Positions 8,579-16,906 of a stretch of DNA of 64,000 nucleotides are shown piece by piece. Each line of letters begins with the position of its first letter. The first letter of the stretch is position 1. Source of the stretch: JAPYTY01 sp036338435. GTDB lineage: Bacteria; Acidobacteriota; UBA6911; RPQK01; JADFOI01. The position numbers and the translations under genes are program-made. A model generated the notes under the pieces. It did not search any database and had not been told where the DNA came from. It saw only the letters and a list, made by a program, of their open reading frames with translations. The stretch is taken from the NCBI GenBank assembly GCA_036338435.1, contig JAYZCG010000014.1, forward strand, positions 62,001 to 126,000, given 5' to 3'.

Positions 8579-9802
8579 ATGCGTATTTCCTCGGAAAGAC
8601 GGCTAAGAATTCTTATGGTCATCGGTCAGTTTGACCCTTTTACAGGTGGAGCTGAGAGACAGTGTATGAAACTGAGTAAGGCCTTAAAAAAGAGGGGACA
8701 TGAAGTGAAAGTTGTCACAGTTTGGCAATTGCGGGATTTACCGAGGAACGAAAGGATCCAGGATATACCCGTGGAGAGAGTTTGGTATCCAATGCTACGT
8801 TTTTGGGGTATCAAGTTGGTAGGGTTTGGTTTTCTAGCTTGGCTAACTCTTTCTTGGGTTGTGTATCGGAATCTAAAACGGTTCGACGTAGTTCATGTTC
8901 ACCAGGGATTATGGCCGGGGTTTTCAGCAACGCTTGCTGCTAATTGGGCTGCAAAACCCATTATTTGTAAAATTGGCAACTCGGGAGAAAGGTTTGACCT
9001 ACTGACGTTTAAGAAGAAGCATTGGTATGGTTCATTTGGGGTATGGCTGATGAAAAAATGGGTTGACCGATTCGTCTGGACCAGCCGAGCTGTTTTTGAT
9101 GACCTGGCCATTATGAACATTGAACCACAGAAGTTGGTCTACATCCCCAATGGAGTAGAACCATCACAACGGACGAGAGATAAAGCGGATCGTGATAAAG
9201 ACAAAATTGTTTTTGTTTATTCCGGCTCCCTCACGCCCAAGAAAAATCTTTCATTATTGATTGAAGCCATCGGTAACCTTCCCGATTTATACAGAGCAAA
9301 GTTAGAGCTAAAAATACTGGGTGATGGTCCACAGAAGGCACTATTGTGGAAACTTATAAAGAAATATGGGCTCGAACGTGTAGTTAACATGGAAGGGAAA
9401 ATTCAGGATGTTGAAGCACATTTGCACAACAGTGATGTATTCGTTCTGCCTTCTATTACAGAAGGGTTGTCCAATGCTGCACTGGAAGCAATGTCTTGTG
9501 GTCTCCCTCCTATCCTCAGTTTAGCCGGTGGAAATGCTGATTTGATTGAAATCGAAGAACAGATCGTGTCTGCAAAGCTTAGAAATGGAAGTATCGTCTT
9601 GGGTGTCAACGGGATTTTCATTAAGAGTGATTGTCGACAGTCACTTATCGAGGCGATCAAGTACATGGTCGATCACCCATCCGAAAGAGTCGAAATGGGC
9701 CATCAGTCACAGAAAATAATTGAAGCTAAATACTTGCTTGAGAATGTTGTTACCCGATATGAAATTCTCTATTCTCAGTGCGGTTCATTTCTTGCCGCAT
9801 AG
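8579..9802 (+). CDS. GT4-family glycosyltransferase
   Basis: A 407-residue GT-B enzyme. The N-terminal half has the Gly-rich acceptor-side loop (FDPFTGGAERQ). The C-terminal half has SGSLTPKKNLSLLIEA, LGDGP and the EX7E-type donor site (EGLSNAALEAMSCG). GT4 enzymes are retaining transferases that use nucleotide sugars at the cytosolic face of the membrane. A hydrophobic helix near residues 82-100 may dock it to the membrane. Linkage and sugars cannot be predicted. It is followed by a gene on the opposite strand. Confidence 0.88.
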   Translation: MRISSERRLRILMVIGQFDPFTGGAERQCMKLSKALKKRGHEVKVVTVWQLRDLPRNERIQDIPVERVWYPMLRFWGIKLVGFGFLAWLTLSWVVYRNLKRFDVVHVHQGLWPGFSATLAANWAAKPIICKIGNSGERFDLLTFKKKHWYGSFGVWLMKKWVDRFVWTSRAVFDDLAIMNIEPQKLVYIPNGVEPSQRTRDKADRDKDKIVFVYSGSLTPKKNLSLLIEAIGNLPDLYRAKLELKILGDGPQKALLWKLIKKYGLERVVNMEGKIQDVEAHLHNSDVFVLPSITEGLSNAALEAMSCGLPPILSLAGGNADLIEIEEQIVSAKLRNGSIVLGVNGIFIKSDCRQSLIEAIKYMVDHPSERVEMGHQSQKIIEAKYLLENVVTRYEILYSQCGSFLAA

Positions 9803-9817
9803 AAATAACATGGGAAC

Positions 9818-10507
9818 TCAGATGTCTGGAACAGTAACTGATTCTCTCTTCCCTATAACACGAGCCGGTGTCCCGAAGACAATCGTCCATGGCGCAACAT
9901 CACAATTAATGACAGATCCTGCCCCGACGACAGCACCTTCTCCCACGGTTACTCCTGGTAGGATGATCGATCGTGGACCCAAGAAACAGTCCTTTTTGAG
10001 TGTTACCTTCCCGGAGGTGTATGCCTTGTATCGCCATGGGATCATGGGTCCGCTCATCCGCTTTCCCTCCTTGGGCATTTCAGAGTGGCCATATATCTGA
10101 GATCCGGCTCCGATAGCAACGTAGTCTTGGATCTCCACTCCATCAATGCCCGCATTGATGATGGAGTGAGGTGCAATGTGAACACGCTTTCCGATAGATA
10201 TGGCACCAAACAATGCTCCTAAAGAGGTGTAAGCGTCTATCCATGTGTATTCTCCAATTGAGATATTTCGACCGCTTATGATGCGCAGACCAACGTCGAA
10301 GATACAATTCTTGCCCACTTTCTTGAGTGTTCGTGCAAAGAGGAATCTGCGCATGCCATACCCAAGTGGCCCAGGCATGTGAGTGGCAAAGAGACGTAAA
10401 GGATCAAAACAAGCCGTAGTTGCCATACGGATAAGTCGGAGGAGCGGAATAGGTTTGCCTTCCAGCATCTTTTCAAATGTTTCTCTGTGGAAATCATCTC
10501 GCGACAT
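9818..10507 (-). CDS. Hexapeptide-repeat acyltransferase (left-handed beta-helix)
   Basis: This 229-residue protein has many isoleucine-patch hexapeptides (IISGRNISIGEYTWI, then VEIQDYVAIGAGSQIYG, then IILPGVTVGEGAVVGAGSV) and the usual ending FGTPARVIG. It belongs to the WbbJ/maltose-acetyltransferase-like group, which transfers acetyl or similar groups from acyl-CoA to sugars. The start at 10507 has a GGAG ribosome site at good spacing. It is the first of three single genes facing against the rest of the locus, and it diverges from the deacetylase gene over 131 bp. Probable role: O- or N-acetylation of a glycan residue. Confidence 0.85.
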   Translation of the reverse strand: MSRDDFHRETFEKMLEGKPIPLLRLIRMATTACFDPLRLFATHMPGPLGYGMRRFLFARTLKKVGKNCIFDVGLRIISGRNISIGEYTWIDAYTSLGALFGAISIGKRVHIAPHSIINAGIDGVEIQDYVAIGAGSQIYGHSEMPKEGKRMSGPMIPWRYKAYTSGKVTLKKDCFLGPRSIILPGVTVGEGAVVGAGSVINCDVAPWTIVFGTPARVIGKRESVTVPDI

Positions 10508-10638
10508 AAATGTACTCCGAAAAGTAAGTTCTGGTGTCTGCCTTCAATGTATAGCTCATGGATTAGTTCAATTGCAAAAAAAGCAATCTTTTATAAATGT
10601 CGGTTAAGTCCTGACTTTCAATTAACATCTTAGTACCA

Positions 10639-11556
10639 ATGATCAGCATCCACGTCGATGTCGATAACATCTGGATCTGGGAGGAGGAATCCGGTCTTAA
10701 GGTTCCCTACTCTCAGGAGTTAATGTTTGACCAGGCAATGCCAACATTGCTCGAATTATTTGAAAGATATTCTATAAAATCCACATTTTTTATTGTAGGT
10801 AAAGATCTCCGTTCGAAGTTCTGTAGGAATTTTTGCGTGGAAGCATCCCAAAAAGGTCATGAGATCGCAAACCATACGACTTCACATCCGTTGGCCGTAC
10901 ATAACTTGTCCCGAAGGGAAAAAGAATACGAGATAAGGGAGTGCGATGAACTGATTTCCAGCACAATCAACAAGAAGCCGGTTGGTTTTCGCGCACCCGG
11001 ATACTACATTGATCAAGATATGGTGGATGTATTGATTAAGTATGACTATTTATACGATACGACCGTGTTGCCGGGTGTAGCCGTTTTTGCCATGCGGATT
11101 TTCCGTGCCCTCAATCGTTCATTCAGCGCTGAAAAGACTTTTGGGAGGAATCGATATTTGTTTACTTCTCGGAGCGTTACTAGGCTGTTTGGAGAGAAAA
11201 ATAAGGATCGTTTCATATATGAAATCCCAATTTCAGTAGCACCTTTTCTACGCACCCCTATCCATTCCACTTTTCTCTATTTTTTTGGCACTACATATTT
11301 TAAGACCATGCTCTCTTTGCTCGATGCCTATTCCACACATATCGTATATTTATTTCACGCAGTGGATGCATTAAGGCTTCCTCATGATGAGGCTCTGGAA
11401 AGGAATGTGTTACCTCTACGACAGACGTTTGAAAGAAGAACAGAACTAATAGACCTAATTCTGTATTCGCTCAATGAGCTTAAGCGTCCCTTTTCGACTA
11501 CTGAGCAGATGATTGCTAAATTTGACGACCAACTCATAGGTCGTTCATCCGTTTGA
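10639..11556 (+). CDS. Polysaccharide deacetylase (NodB/CE4 family)
   Basis: This 305-residue protein has D7 and D9 in HVDVDN and the zinc site H79 and H83 (HTTSH), with GFRAPGYY further on, all in the NodB-fold order. No signal peptide is present, so it should act in the cytosol on a nucleotide- or lipid-linked sugar. CE4 enzymes remove N- or O-acetyl groups with a divalent metal. The C-terminal ~90 residues extend past the NodB core. It lies upstream of the carrier-protein trio, so deacetylation followed by re-acylation with another acid is plausible; that is inference. Confidence 0.82.
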   Translation: MISIHVDVDNIWIWEEESGLKVPYSQELMFDQAMPTLLELFERYSIKSTFFIVGKDLRSKFCRNFCVEASQKGHEIANHTTSHPLAVHNLSRREKEYEIRECDELISSTINKKPVGFRAPGYYIDQDMVDVLIKYDYLYDTTVLPGVAVFAMRIFRALNRSFSAEKTFGRNRYLFTSRSVTRLFGEKNKDRFIYEIPISVAPFLRTPIHSTFLYFFGTTYFKTMLSLLDAYSTHIVYLFHAVDALRLPHDEALERNVLPLRQTFERRTELIDLILYSLNELKRPFSTTEQMIAKFDDQLIGRSSV

Positions 11557-11639
11557 TTGTGTTGGAAGGCTTTCCCACATAGATAGTAAGTTTATATTTT
11601 GTATCGGGGCATACTTAGGAGTGATGATCGGAGGATCGA

Positions 11640-11948
11640 ATGTCTGAAAAAGACCGAATAATACAGATTATTTATCAAGCTGTAGATGAGGTGAACCAGC
11701 TTTTCCCTGATGATCAGCAACTTGAAAAAAAGCCGAATACTCCCTTGTATGCCCAAGATGGAGGACTGGATTCACTGAGTTTAGTGCGTTTAATTATCGA
11801 AACAGAGCAAAAGATCGAGGAGGAGTTTAACGTGCATTTATCTTTGGCTAGCGAGAAGGCCTTTTCTATGAAAAATAGTCCTTTTAGTAGCATTGCAGTT
11901 CTGGCTGAGTTCATCTCTGTGATGATGCGGGAAGGTGCGAATGACTGA
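11640..11948 (+). CDS. Acyl carrier protein
   Basis: A small acidic 102-residue protein with the phosphopantetheine site GGLDSLSLVRL; Ser45 is the predicted attachment residue. The stretch after it (LIIETEQKIEEEFNV) is the typical helix III region. A GGAGG at 11630-11634 supports the start. It is a dedicated carrier rather than the housekeeping one: it sits in the glycan locus and overlaps the next gene by 8 bp. With the following reductase and AMP-ligase it forms an acyl-preparing module. Confidence 0.85.
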   Translation: MSEKDRIIQIIYQAVDEVNQLFPDDQQLEKKPNTPLYAQDGGLDSLSLVRLIIETEQKIEEEFNVHLSLASEKAFSMKNSPFSSIAVLAEFISVMMREGAND

Positions 11949-12642
11949 GAAACCTGTGATGCTGATAACTGGTTCCCGTAAGGGGCTTGGCCTCCATCTT
12001 ACAGAGCATTACCTAAAGAAAGGATTCCGTGTCATCGGCTGTAGTCGTGGCCCTGCCGAAATCAAATCGGCAGACTATCAGCATTTTTGCTTAGACATAG
12101 CTGATGAGCCCGCGGTCAAAAAAATGTTTAGCGCCATCCGCAAGGATTACGGGAATCTAGATGTGCTGATTAACAACGCTGGAGTTGCTTCGATGAATAG
12201 TGTTTTGTTGACACCGTTGACAAAACTACGTGAGCTCGTTGACACGAATCTTATCGGCACTTTCTTATTTTGTCGTGAGGCGGCCAAGTTGATGACAAAG
12301 AGAAATTCGGGGAGAATCATTAATTTCACCACTATAGCAGTTCCGCTCAGGTTAGAGGGTGAAGCAGCCTACGGCGCTTCTAAGGCCGGCGTGGAATGTC
12401 TCACCAGAATCCTAGCCAAAGAGTTGGCTGATTTTGGAATTACGGTTAATGTTATTGGGCCTGCCGCTTTGGACACAGATCTTACTAGATCCCTACCGAA
12501 GAAGAAGCTCGAAAGTGTTGTTGCGCGTCAGACTATTAAGAGGCTTGGACGACTCGAAGAGGTAGCCAACGTAACTGATTTTTTCATCCGACCTGAAAGT
12601 GAATTTGTTACCGGGCAAACAATCTTTCTAGGGGGACTTTAG
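11941..12642 (+). CDS. Short-chain dehydrogenase/reductase (FabG-like, ketoacyl reductase type)
   Basis: This 233-residue classical SDR has TGSRKGLG at residues 10-17 (cofactor loop), NNAG at 78-81 and the Tyr144/Lys148 catalytic pair (YGASK). The usual active-site Ser position reads Thr (INFTTIAV, around residue 130). The C-terminus ends FVTGQTIFLGG, as in FabG relatives. I start at ATG 11941 rather than the GTG six bases upstream because of the GGAAG ribosome site. Being coupled to a carrier protein, it probably reduces a carrier-bound 3-ketoacyl group to a 3-hydroxyacyl group. Confidence 0.85.
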   Translation: MTEKPVMLITGSRKGLGLHLTEHYLKKGFRVIGCSRGPAEIKSADYQHFCLDIADEPAVKKMFSAIRKDYGNLDVLINNAGVASMNSVLLTPLTKLRELVDTNLIGTFLFCREAAKLMTKRNSGRIINFTTIAVPLRLEGEAAYGASKAGVECLTRILAKELADFGITVNVIGPAALDTDLTRSLPKKKLESVVARQTIKRLGRLEEVANVTDFFIRPESEFVTGQTIFLGGL

Positions 12643-12652
12643 AATCGAATTT

Positions 12653-13990
12653 TTGCTGGATCGTTTCGAGGAGTATAGAACTGAAGAAGCAATTGTTTGG
12701 AGCGACCAAGCGTTTACTTATGGCTGGTTATTAAATCGGATCCGTGAGTGGGATGGGGTTTTGGCAGATGAGAATCTTGTCCCAGGATCTGTGGTGGCTA
12801 TCGAGGCTGATTTTTCCCCCACTTCTATAGCCCTCTTTCTTGCCCTAACCAATCGAAGATGCATTTCCGTTCCTCTCACTGAGTCCACAGATGTGAAAAA
12901 TGATGAATGTAAGAGCATTGCCCAATGCGGGATGTCTTTTCACATCGGTGCGGACGACAGAGTCTCGATCGAAAGACTCTCTCACAAGGCAGACCATGAA
13001 CTTTACAGAGCATTATGGGATGAGTGTAATCCGGGATTAGTAGTATTTTCCTCAGGGTCGACAGGGCAGAGCAAAGCCGCCGTGCACAATCTCACTGCAT
13101 TACTCAAAAAATTCGAAGTTAGACGCCAGAAGCTAAGATCGATAACATTCCTTCTTTTCGATCATTTGGGAGGCATCAACACTTTGTTATATCAGCTCTC
13201 AAATGGTGGTTGCACAATAGCGCTGAGTGACCGGTCACCGTCTTCCGTATTGGCCGCTGTTGAGGCGCATAATGTGGAACTTTTGCCAACCTCGCCTACT
13301 TTCTTCAATCTGATCCTTCTGAGTGGAGCTCATAAGAACCATGATCTCAGTTCCTTAAAGATTATGACATATGGCACAGAACCTATGCAGGAGAGTGTCC
13401 TTAAGCGTTTTCACGCGCTCTTTCCCTGGATTCGTCTCCAGCAGACTTATGGTGTTTCAGAGATGGGGGTACTAAGAACAAAATCTAAAAGTTCTGATTC
13501 ACTATGGGTCAAGATTGGTGGTAAGGAATTTAAGACTCGCATTGTCGATGGGATACTCCAAATCAAGTCCCAGTCTGCCATGCTTGGCTATTTGAACCAT
13601 CCTAGTCCTTTTACCGAAGATGGTTGGTTCAGTTCCGGAGACAGGGTGGAGGTGGATGGAGAGTATATCCGGTTTCTCGGCAGAGAATCTGAGATCATCA
13701 ATGTTGGTGGCGAAAAGGTATATCCAGCTGAAGTAGAAAGCGTCCTGAAGGAGCTCGAAGAAGTCGCTGAGGTCGCCGTTTATGCTGGGGAAAATCCTAT
13801 AGTGGGAAGTGTTGTATGCGCTGATGTTCTGCCCAGCGAAGAGGAATATGACCCGAAAATGTTAATCCGAAAAATAAAGAAATACTGTGCCAGCCGGTTA
13901 CAACTGTACAAGGTGCCGGCAAAGGTCAAAATTGTCCAAGAGAGACTCCATGGCGAGCGCTTCAAACTTATGAGAAGGCGCGAAGAATGA
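12653..13990 (+). CDS. AMP-dependent acyl-CoA/acyl-ACP synthetase (ANL family)
   Basis: This 445-residue adenylating enzyme has the P-loop FSSGSTGQSK (residues ~132-141), the YGVSEMG motif, the hinge and GGEKVYPAEVE motif, and a C-terminal Lys region (GERFKLMRR). It is shorter than typical acyl-CoA ligases because the N-terminal domain is reduced, as in stand-alone loaders of carrier proteins. It probably activates a carboxylic acid and loads the adjacent carrier protein. The start is TTG 12653; no good ATG fits. It overlaps the next gene by 4 bp (ATGA). The acyl substrate is unknown. Confidence 0.83.
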   Translation: MLDRFEEYRTEEAIVWSDQAFTYGWLLNRIREWDGVLADENLVPGSVVAIEADFSPTSIALFLALTNRRCISVPLTESTDVKNDECKSIAQCGMSFHIGADDRVSIERLSHKADHELYRALWDECNPGLVVFSSGSTGQSKAAVHNLTALLKKFEVRRQKLRSITFLLFDHLGGINTLLYQLSNGGCTIALSDRSPSSVLAAVEAHNVELLPTSPTFFNLILLSGAHKNHDLSSLKIMTYGTEPMQESVLKRFHALFPWIRLQQTYGVSEMGVLRTKSKSSDSLWVKIGGKEFKTRIVDGILQIKSQSAMLGYLNHPSPFTEDGWFSSGDRVEVDGEYIRFLGRESEIINVGGEKVYPAEVESVLKELEEVAEVAVYAGENPIVGSVVCADVLPSEEEYDPKMLIRKIKKYCASRLQLYKVPAKVKIVQERLHGERFKLMRRREE

Positions 13991-15555
13991 CCCAGGACCT
14001 AATGATCTTTTATTCGATTGGAACCCTGTCCGTCGTTTGCGCTAGTTTGATTGCGTGGCTCGTGTTCTACAAGCGCCAATCTAGAATTCCGAATGCTATT
14101 TTTTATCTGCTGATTGTAGCTTCTGTATACATGGTGATTGCCCACTGGTTGAAGTTGATGACTTTGCACACTTATGTCGATTTTTCTCACTGGGCACAAG
14201 TACTTCACAGTATTGGAAAAACAGGTAAACCGCTGAGTCTGAACCAGGAATTTTATATGCCAGGTACTTTGAACTACTTTTCAATACATTTTGTGCCACT
14301 TGTGTACATATTTGCCATTCCTTTCAAAATCATTTTCAAGAACGAAACCATCGTGGTACTAAACTATCTTCTCATGCTGTCGTCAGTTATCCCCTTATAC
14401 AAACTGGCTCGTATGGAGGATGCTAGCAAAGGTTTCGGCCTTTTCGTTGCCACGTTACTGTTGTGGTACCCCACTTTTCAATACACCGTAATGTATGAAT
14501 TCGAGATCATGCGATTCAGTATACCTGTTATTTTTTGGATGCTTTATTTTTGGGAGTGTCGGAGGATGGTTGGGTATTACGTGTGTGTGATACTTGTCAT
14601 TTTGGTAAGAGAACAGCTCGGACTCACCATTGTGATGTTTGGGTTATACCTCATTGTTTCCGAAAAGAAAGTCAAGAGTGGTCTGATAACAGCGTCTATG
14701 GGTCTAGTTTCTTTCCTGCTGATAACTCAGTTGATTATGCCGAGTCTAAGCAATTCACCTTCCATAGAGGTGCCTGTGACCAGGTTAATTGCGCAGATAT
14801 TGGAGAATCCCATGGCGCATCTTTTAGCTGTGGTCCATCCGGTAAAGTTGGGTAACACATTTTTGTTATTCCTTCCTCTGCTTTTTGTGCCTTTATTCGC
14901 CCCAGTAGTCTTGCTTAGTACGGCAGCAAATTTGGGTGGTTCGCTAATCAGTAACACACTCCTGCATTCCTCTTACATGTTGTATTACATATCTCCTAGC
15001 GTCCCATTTATTTTTTATGCATTCATCAAGGGGTGGCCCAGGGCATTGAGTGCGGCCAGGGAAATCGGAGTTGTCCGTGCGGGACTTCCGCCAGAGAGAG
15101 TAGCGATGGCCACCATTTTGATTGGCATGTTGACCGTGAACGTTTTTTTTGGACCGTCCCCCATTTCACTTCAATTTTGGAGCAATAACTTGAGGCCCGC
15201 ACCGTTTAAAACCCAGAGTTTTCACTATTCAAGCTATCAAGTAACCGAACATCATCGGAGAGCCCAGAAGTTTGGGGAACTGATACCTGAGTCAGCTATC
15301 GTTTCAGCGCCACAATTTCTGCATCCTCTTTTGGCTTCCAAACGTGGATCGATGGTCTTCCCAATGCTGGAGGCTTCGGACGGGAGGACTAGAGCCGAAT
15401 ATGTATTTTTCGATAAAACTAACAATGGACTTGATCCTATGAGCCCTGCTTTTGTTGATTCGACGGAGTTCGACATCATCGAAAAGGACACAACGAACTG
15501 GAAGCTATTGAGTGCGGAAGATGACTACTATCTTTATATGCGGCAACCTCTATAG
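13987..15555 (+). CDS. Polytopic membrane protein, DUF2079-like (GT-C-type fold)
   Basis: This 522-residue protein has about ten hydrophobic segments. The pattern D..HW.Q.LH...TGKP..., a conserved F.IHFVPLVY segment and a later R.QLG motif resemble DUF2079 membrane proteins, which look like GT-C glycosyltransferases using polyprenyl-phosphate sugars. The C-terminal ~150 residues form a soluble domain that should face the periplasm. It is coupled by ATGA to the AMP-ligase gene, suggesting it handles the acylated or deacetylated sugar made by the preceding genes. Family assignment is by pattern only. Confidence 0.65.
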   Translation: MTQDLMIFYSIGTLSVVCASLIAWLVFYKRQSRIPNAIFYLLIVASVYMVIAHWLKLMTLHTYVDFSHWAQVLHSIGKTGKPLSLNQEFYMPGTLNYFSIHFVPLVYIFAIPFKIIFKNETIVVLNYLLMLSSVIPLYKLARMEDASKGFGLFVATLLLWYPTFQYTVMYEFEIMRFSIPVIFWMLYFWECRRMVGYYVCVILVILVREQLGLTIVMFGLYLIVSEKKVKSGLITASMGLVSFLLITQLIMPSLSNSPSIEVPVTRLIAQILENPMAHLLAVVHPVKLGNTFLLFLPLLFVPLFAPVVLLSTAANLGGSLISNTLLHSSYMLYYISPSVPFIFYAFIKGWPRALSAAREIGVVRAGLPPERVAMATILIGMLTVNVFFGPSPISLQFWSNNLRPAPFKTQSFHYSSYQVTEHHRRAQKFGELIPESAIVSAPQFLHPLLASKRGSMVFPMLEASDGRTRAEYVFFDKTNNGLDPMSPAFVDSTEFDIIEKDTTNWKLLSAEDDYYLYMRQPL

Positions 15556-15698
15556 ATCGGGTTTTGATGAAGTGAGAAATCGGGATATCGAAGTTGACTT
15601 GCACGGCAGTGATTTAACCGTCGCACCTTCTCTGATAGGTGTGTGAACACGTGCCGCATTGGGAGTCATCCTCACGACCCTACTCTCTAAAGGCCTTT

Positions 15699-16874
15699 AT
15701 GATCAATGTAGTTCACCTTTTGCCGCATTTAGATAGTCAAACCGGGGGCATGGAAAGACAGGCTTTGCAGGTTGCCACGGCACTGTCTAAGAAAAACTGC
15801 AACGTTGTCTTTGTGACCTGTGCCGATTGGACAAGAATGAAGCGGGATCGGCTTAGATCCATTGACCAGTTCGGGGGAATCCCTATTTATAGAATTCCGA
15901 CAATCCGTGGCTGGCGTTTGACCAATGCATTCCTATTCTTGTTTGGCGGCATCGTTAGCCTAATTACTCTGAGGAGGCGCTATACGATTGTTCATGCCCA
16001 CCAGATACACACGTCCGGCATCATCACTGGAGTTTTAAAAAGTTTGCTCCCTTCTAAGAGTGCCATTGTTAAGAATCCAGGTGGGGGTGCCTTCGGGGAC
16101 CTTCAAGAGATGGAAAAATTTTGGGGTCATTCTATTTTAAAGGGGTTTTTGCTCAGAATGATTGATGTATTTGTTGGTGTAAGTGAGGAAACTGTTAATG
16201 AGATGGCCGATGCTGGATTCCAGCGTGTGAAGTTGATTCCGAATGGGGTCAACACAAAATTGTTTGTACCCGTCAGCGCAGAAGAAAAACTAGAGATAAG
16301 AAGGGCTATTCTGGGTCCAGTTGCTCACGATTATGTAGCTGTATTTGTTGGGCGTTTGGGGCCAGAAAAAAATCTTCTTGTCTTACTGGATGCAATAGCC
16401 GAGATTGAATTGGATGTTTTTCTACTGGTGGTGGGCGAGGGGGCCCAGAGGGAGGAAGTTCAGCGCTATGTCAGAACTAAAAAGATCCAACAGCGGGTCG
16501 CTTTCTGGGGAACGGTTAATGATGTACACAGATTTTACCAGATGGCTGATGTGTTCGTATTGCCCTCATTGTCAGAAGGTCTTCCCAATACTCTACTGGA
16601 AGCGATGAGTTGTGGCATTCCCTCGGTAGGGTCAAACATCAACAGCATACGATCCGTTATCGATCACAAGCACAATGGCTATCTGTTTAAAAATGATGAG
16701 TCACAGGATTTGGCTGAAGCTATGACCAAAATCTTGACCGATCCGCATCTGGCACGTTTTTTGTCCGTGAATGCTAGAAAGATTGTCGAGGAGAGGTTTA
16801 GTCTCGATCATGTGGCTCACGAATATGTCCGTCTCTATGAGTCATTAGATAAGGCATCTCTAGACAGGATGTAG
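15699..16874 (+). CDS. GT4-family glycosyltransferase
   Basis: This 391-residue GT-B protein has TGGMERQALQVA near the N-terminus, VFVGRLGPEKNLLVLLDA in the donor domain, then VVGEG and the EX7E motif (EGLPNTLLEAMSCGIP). I start at ATG 15699 (MINVVHLLPHL), which has an AAAGG ribosome site and puts the first beta-strand at residue 2; an earlier in-frame start would add 20 residues without family match. It probably adds one sugar during repeat-unit assembly in the cytosol. Confidence 0.88.
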   Translation: MINVVHLLPHLDSQTGGMERQALQVATALSKKNCNVVFVTCADWTRMKRDRLRSIDQFGGIPIYRIPTIRGWRLTNAFLFLFGGIVSLITLRRRYTIVHAHQIHTSGIITGVLKSLLPSKSAIVKNPGGGAFGDLQEMEKFWGHSILKGFLLRMIDVFVGVSEETVNEMADAGFQRVKLIPNGVNTKLFVPVSAEEKLEIRRAILGPVAHDYVAVFVGRLGPEKNLLVLLDAIAEIELDVFLLVVGEGAQREEVQRYVRTKKIQQRVAFWGTVNDVHRFYQMADVFVLPSLSEGLPNTLLEAMSCGIPSVGSNINSIRSVIDHKHNGYLFKNDESQDLAEAMTKILTDPHLARFLSVNARKIVEERFSLDHVAHEYVRLYESLDKASLDRM

Positions 16875-16906
16875 GTTGTCTCGGGGGAGGAAATATTTCA
16901 TTTATC

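Noticed and set aside
10570..10595. ATTGC-A7-GCAAT stem followed by CTTTT as a terminator
   Set aside because: Five-bp A+T-rich stem and it lies between divergent genes, where no transcript should end.
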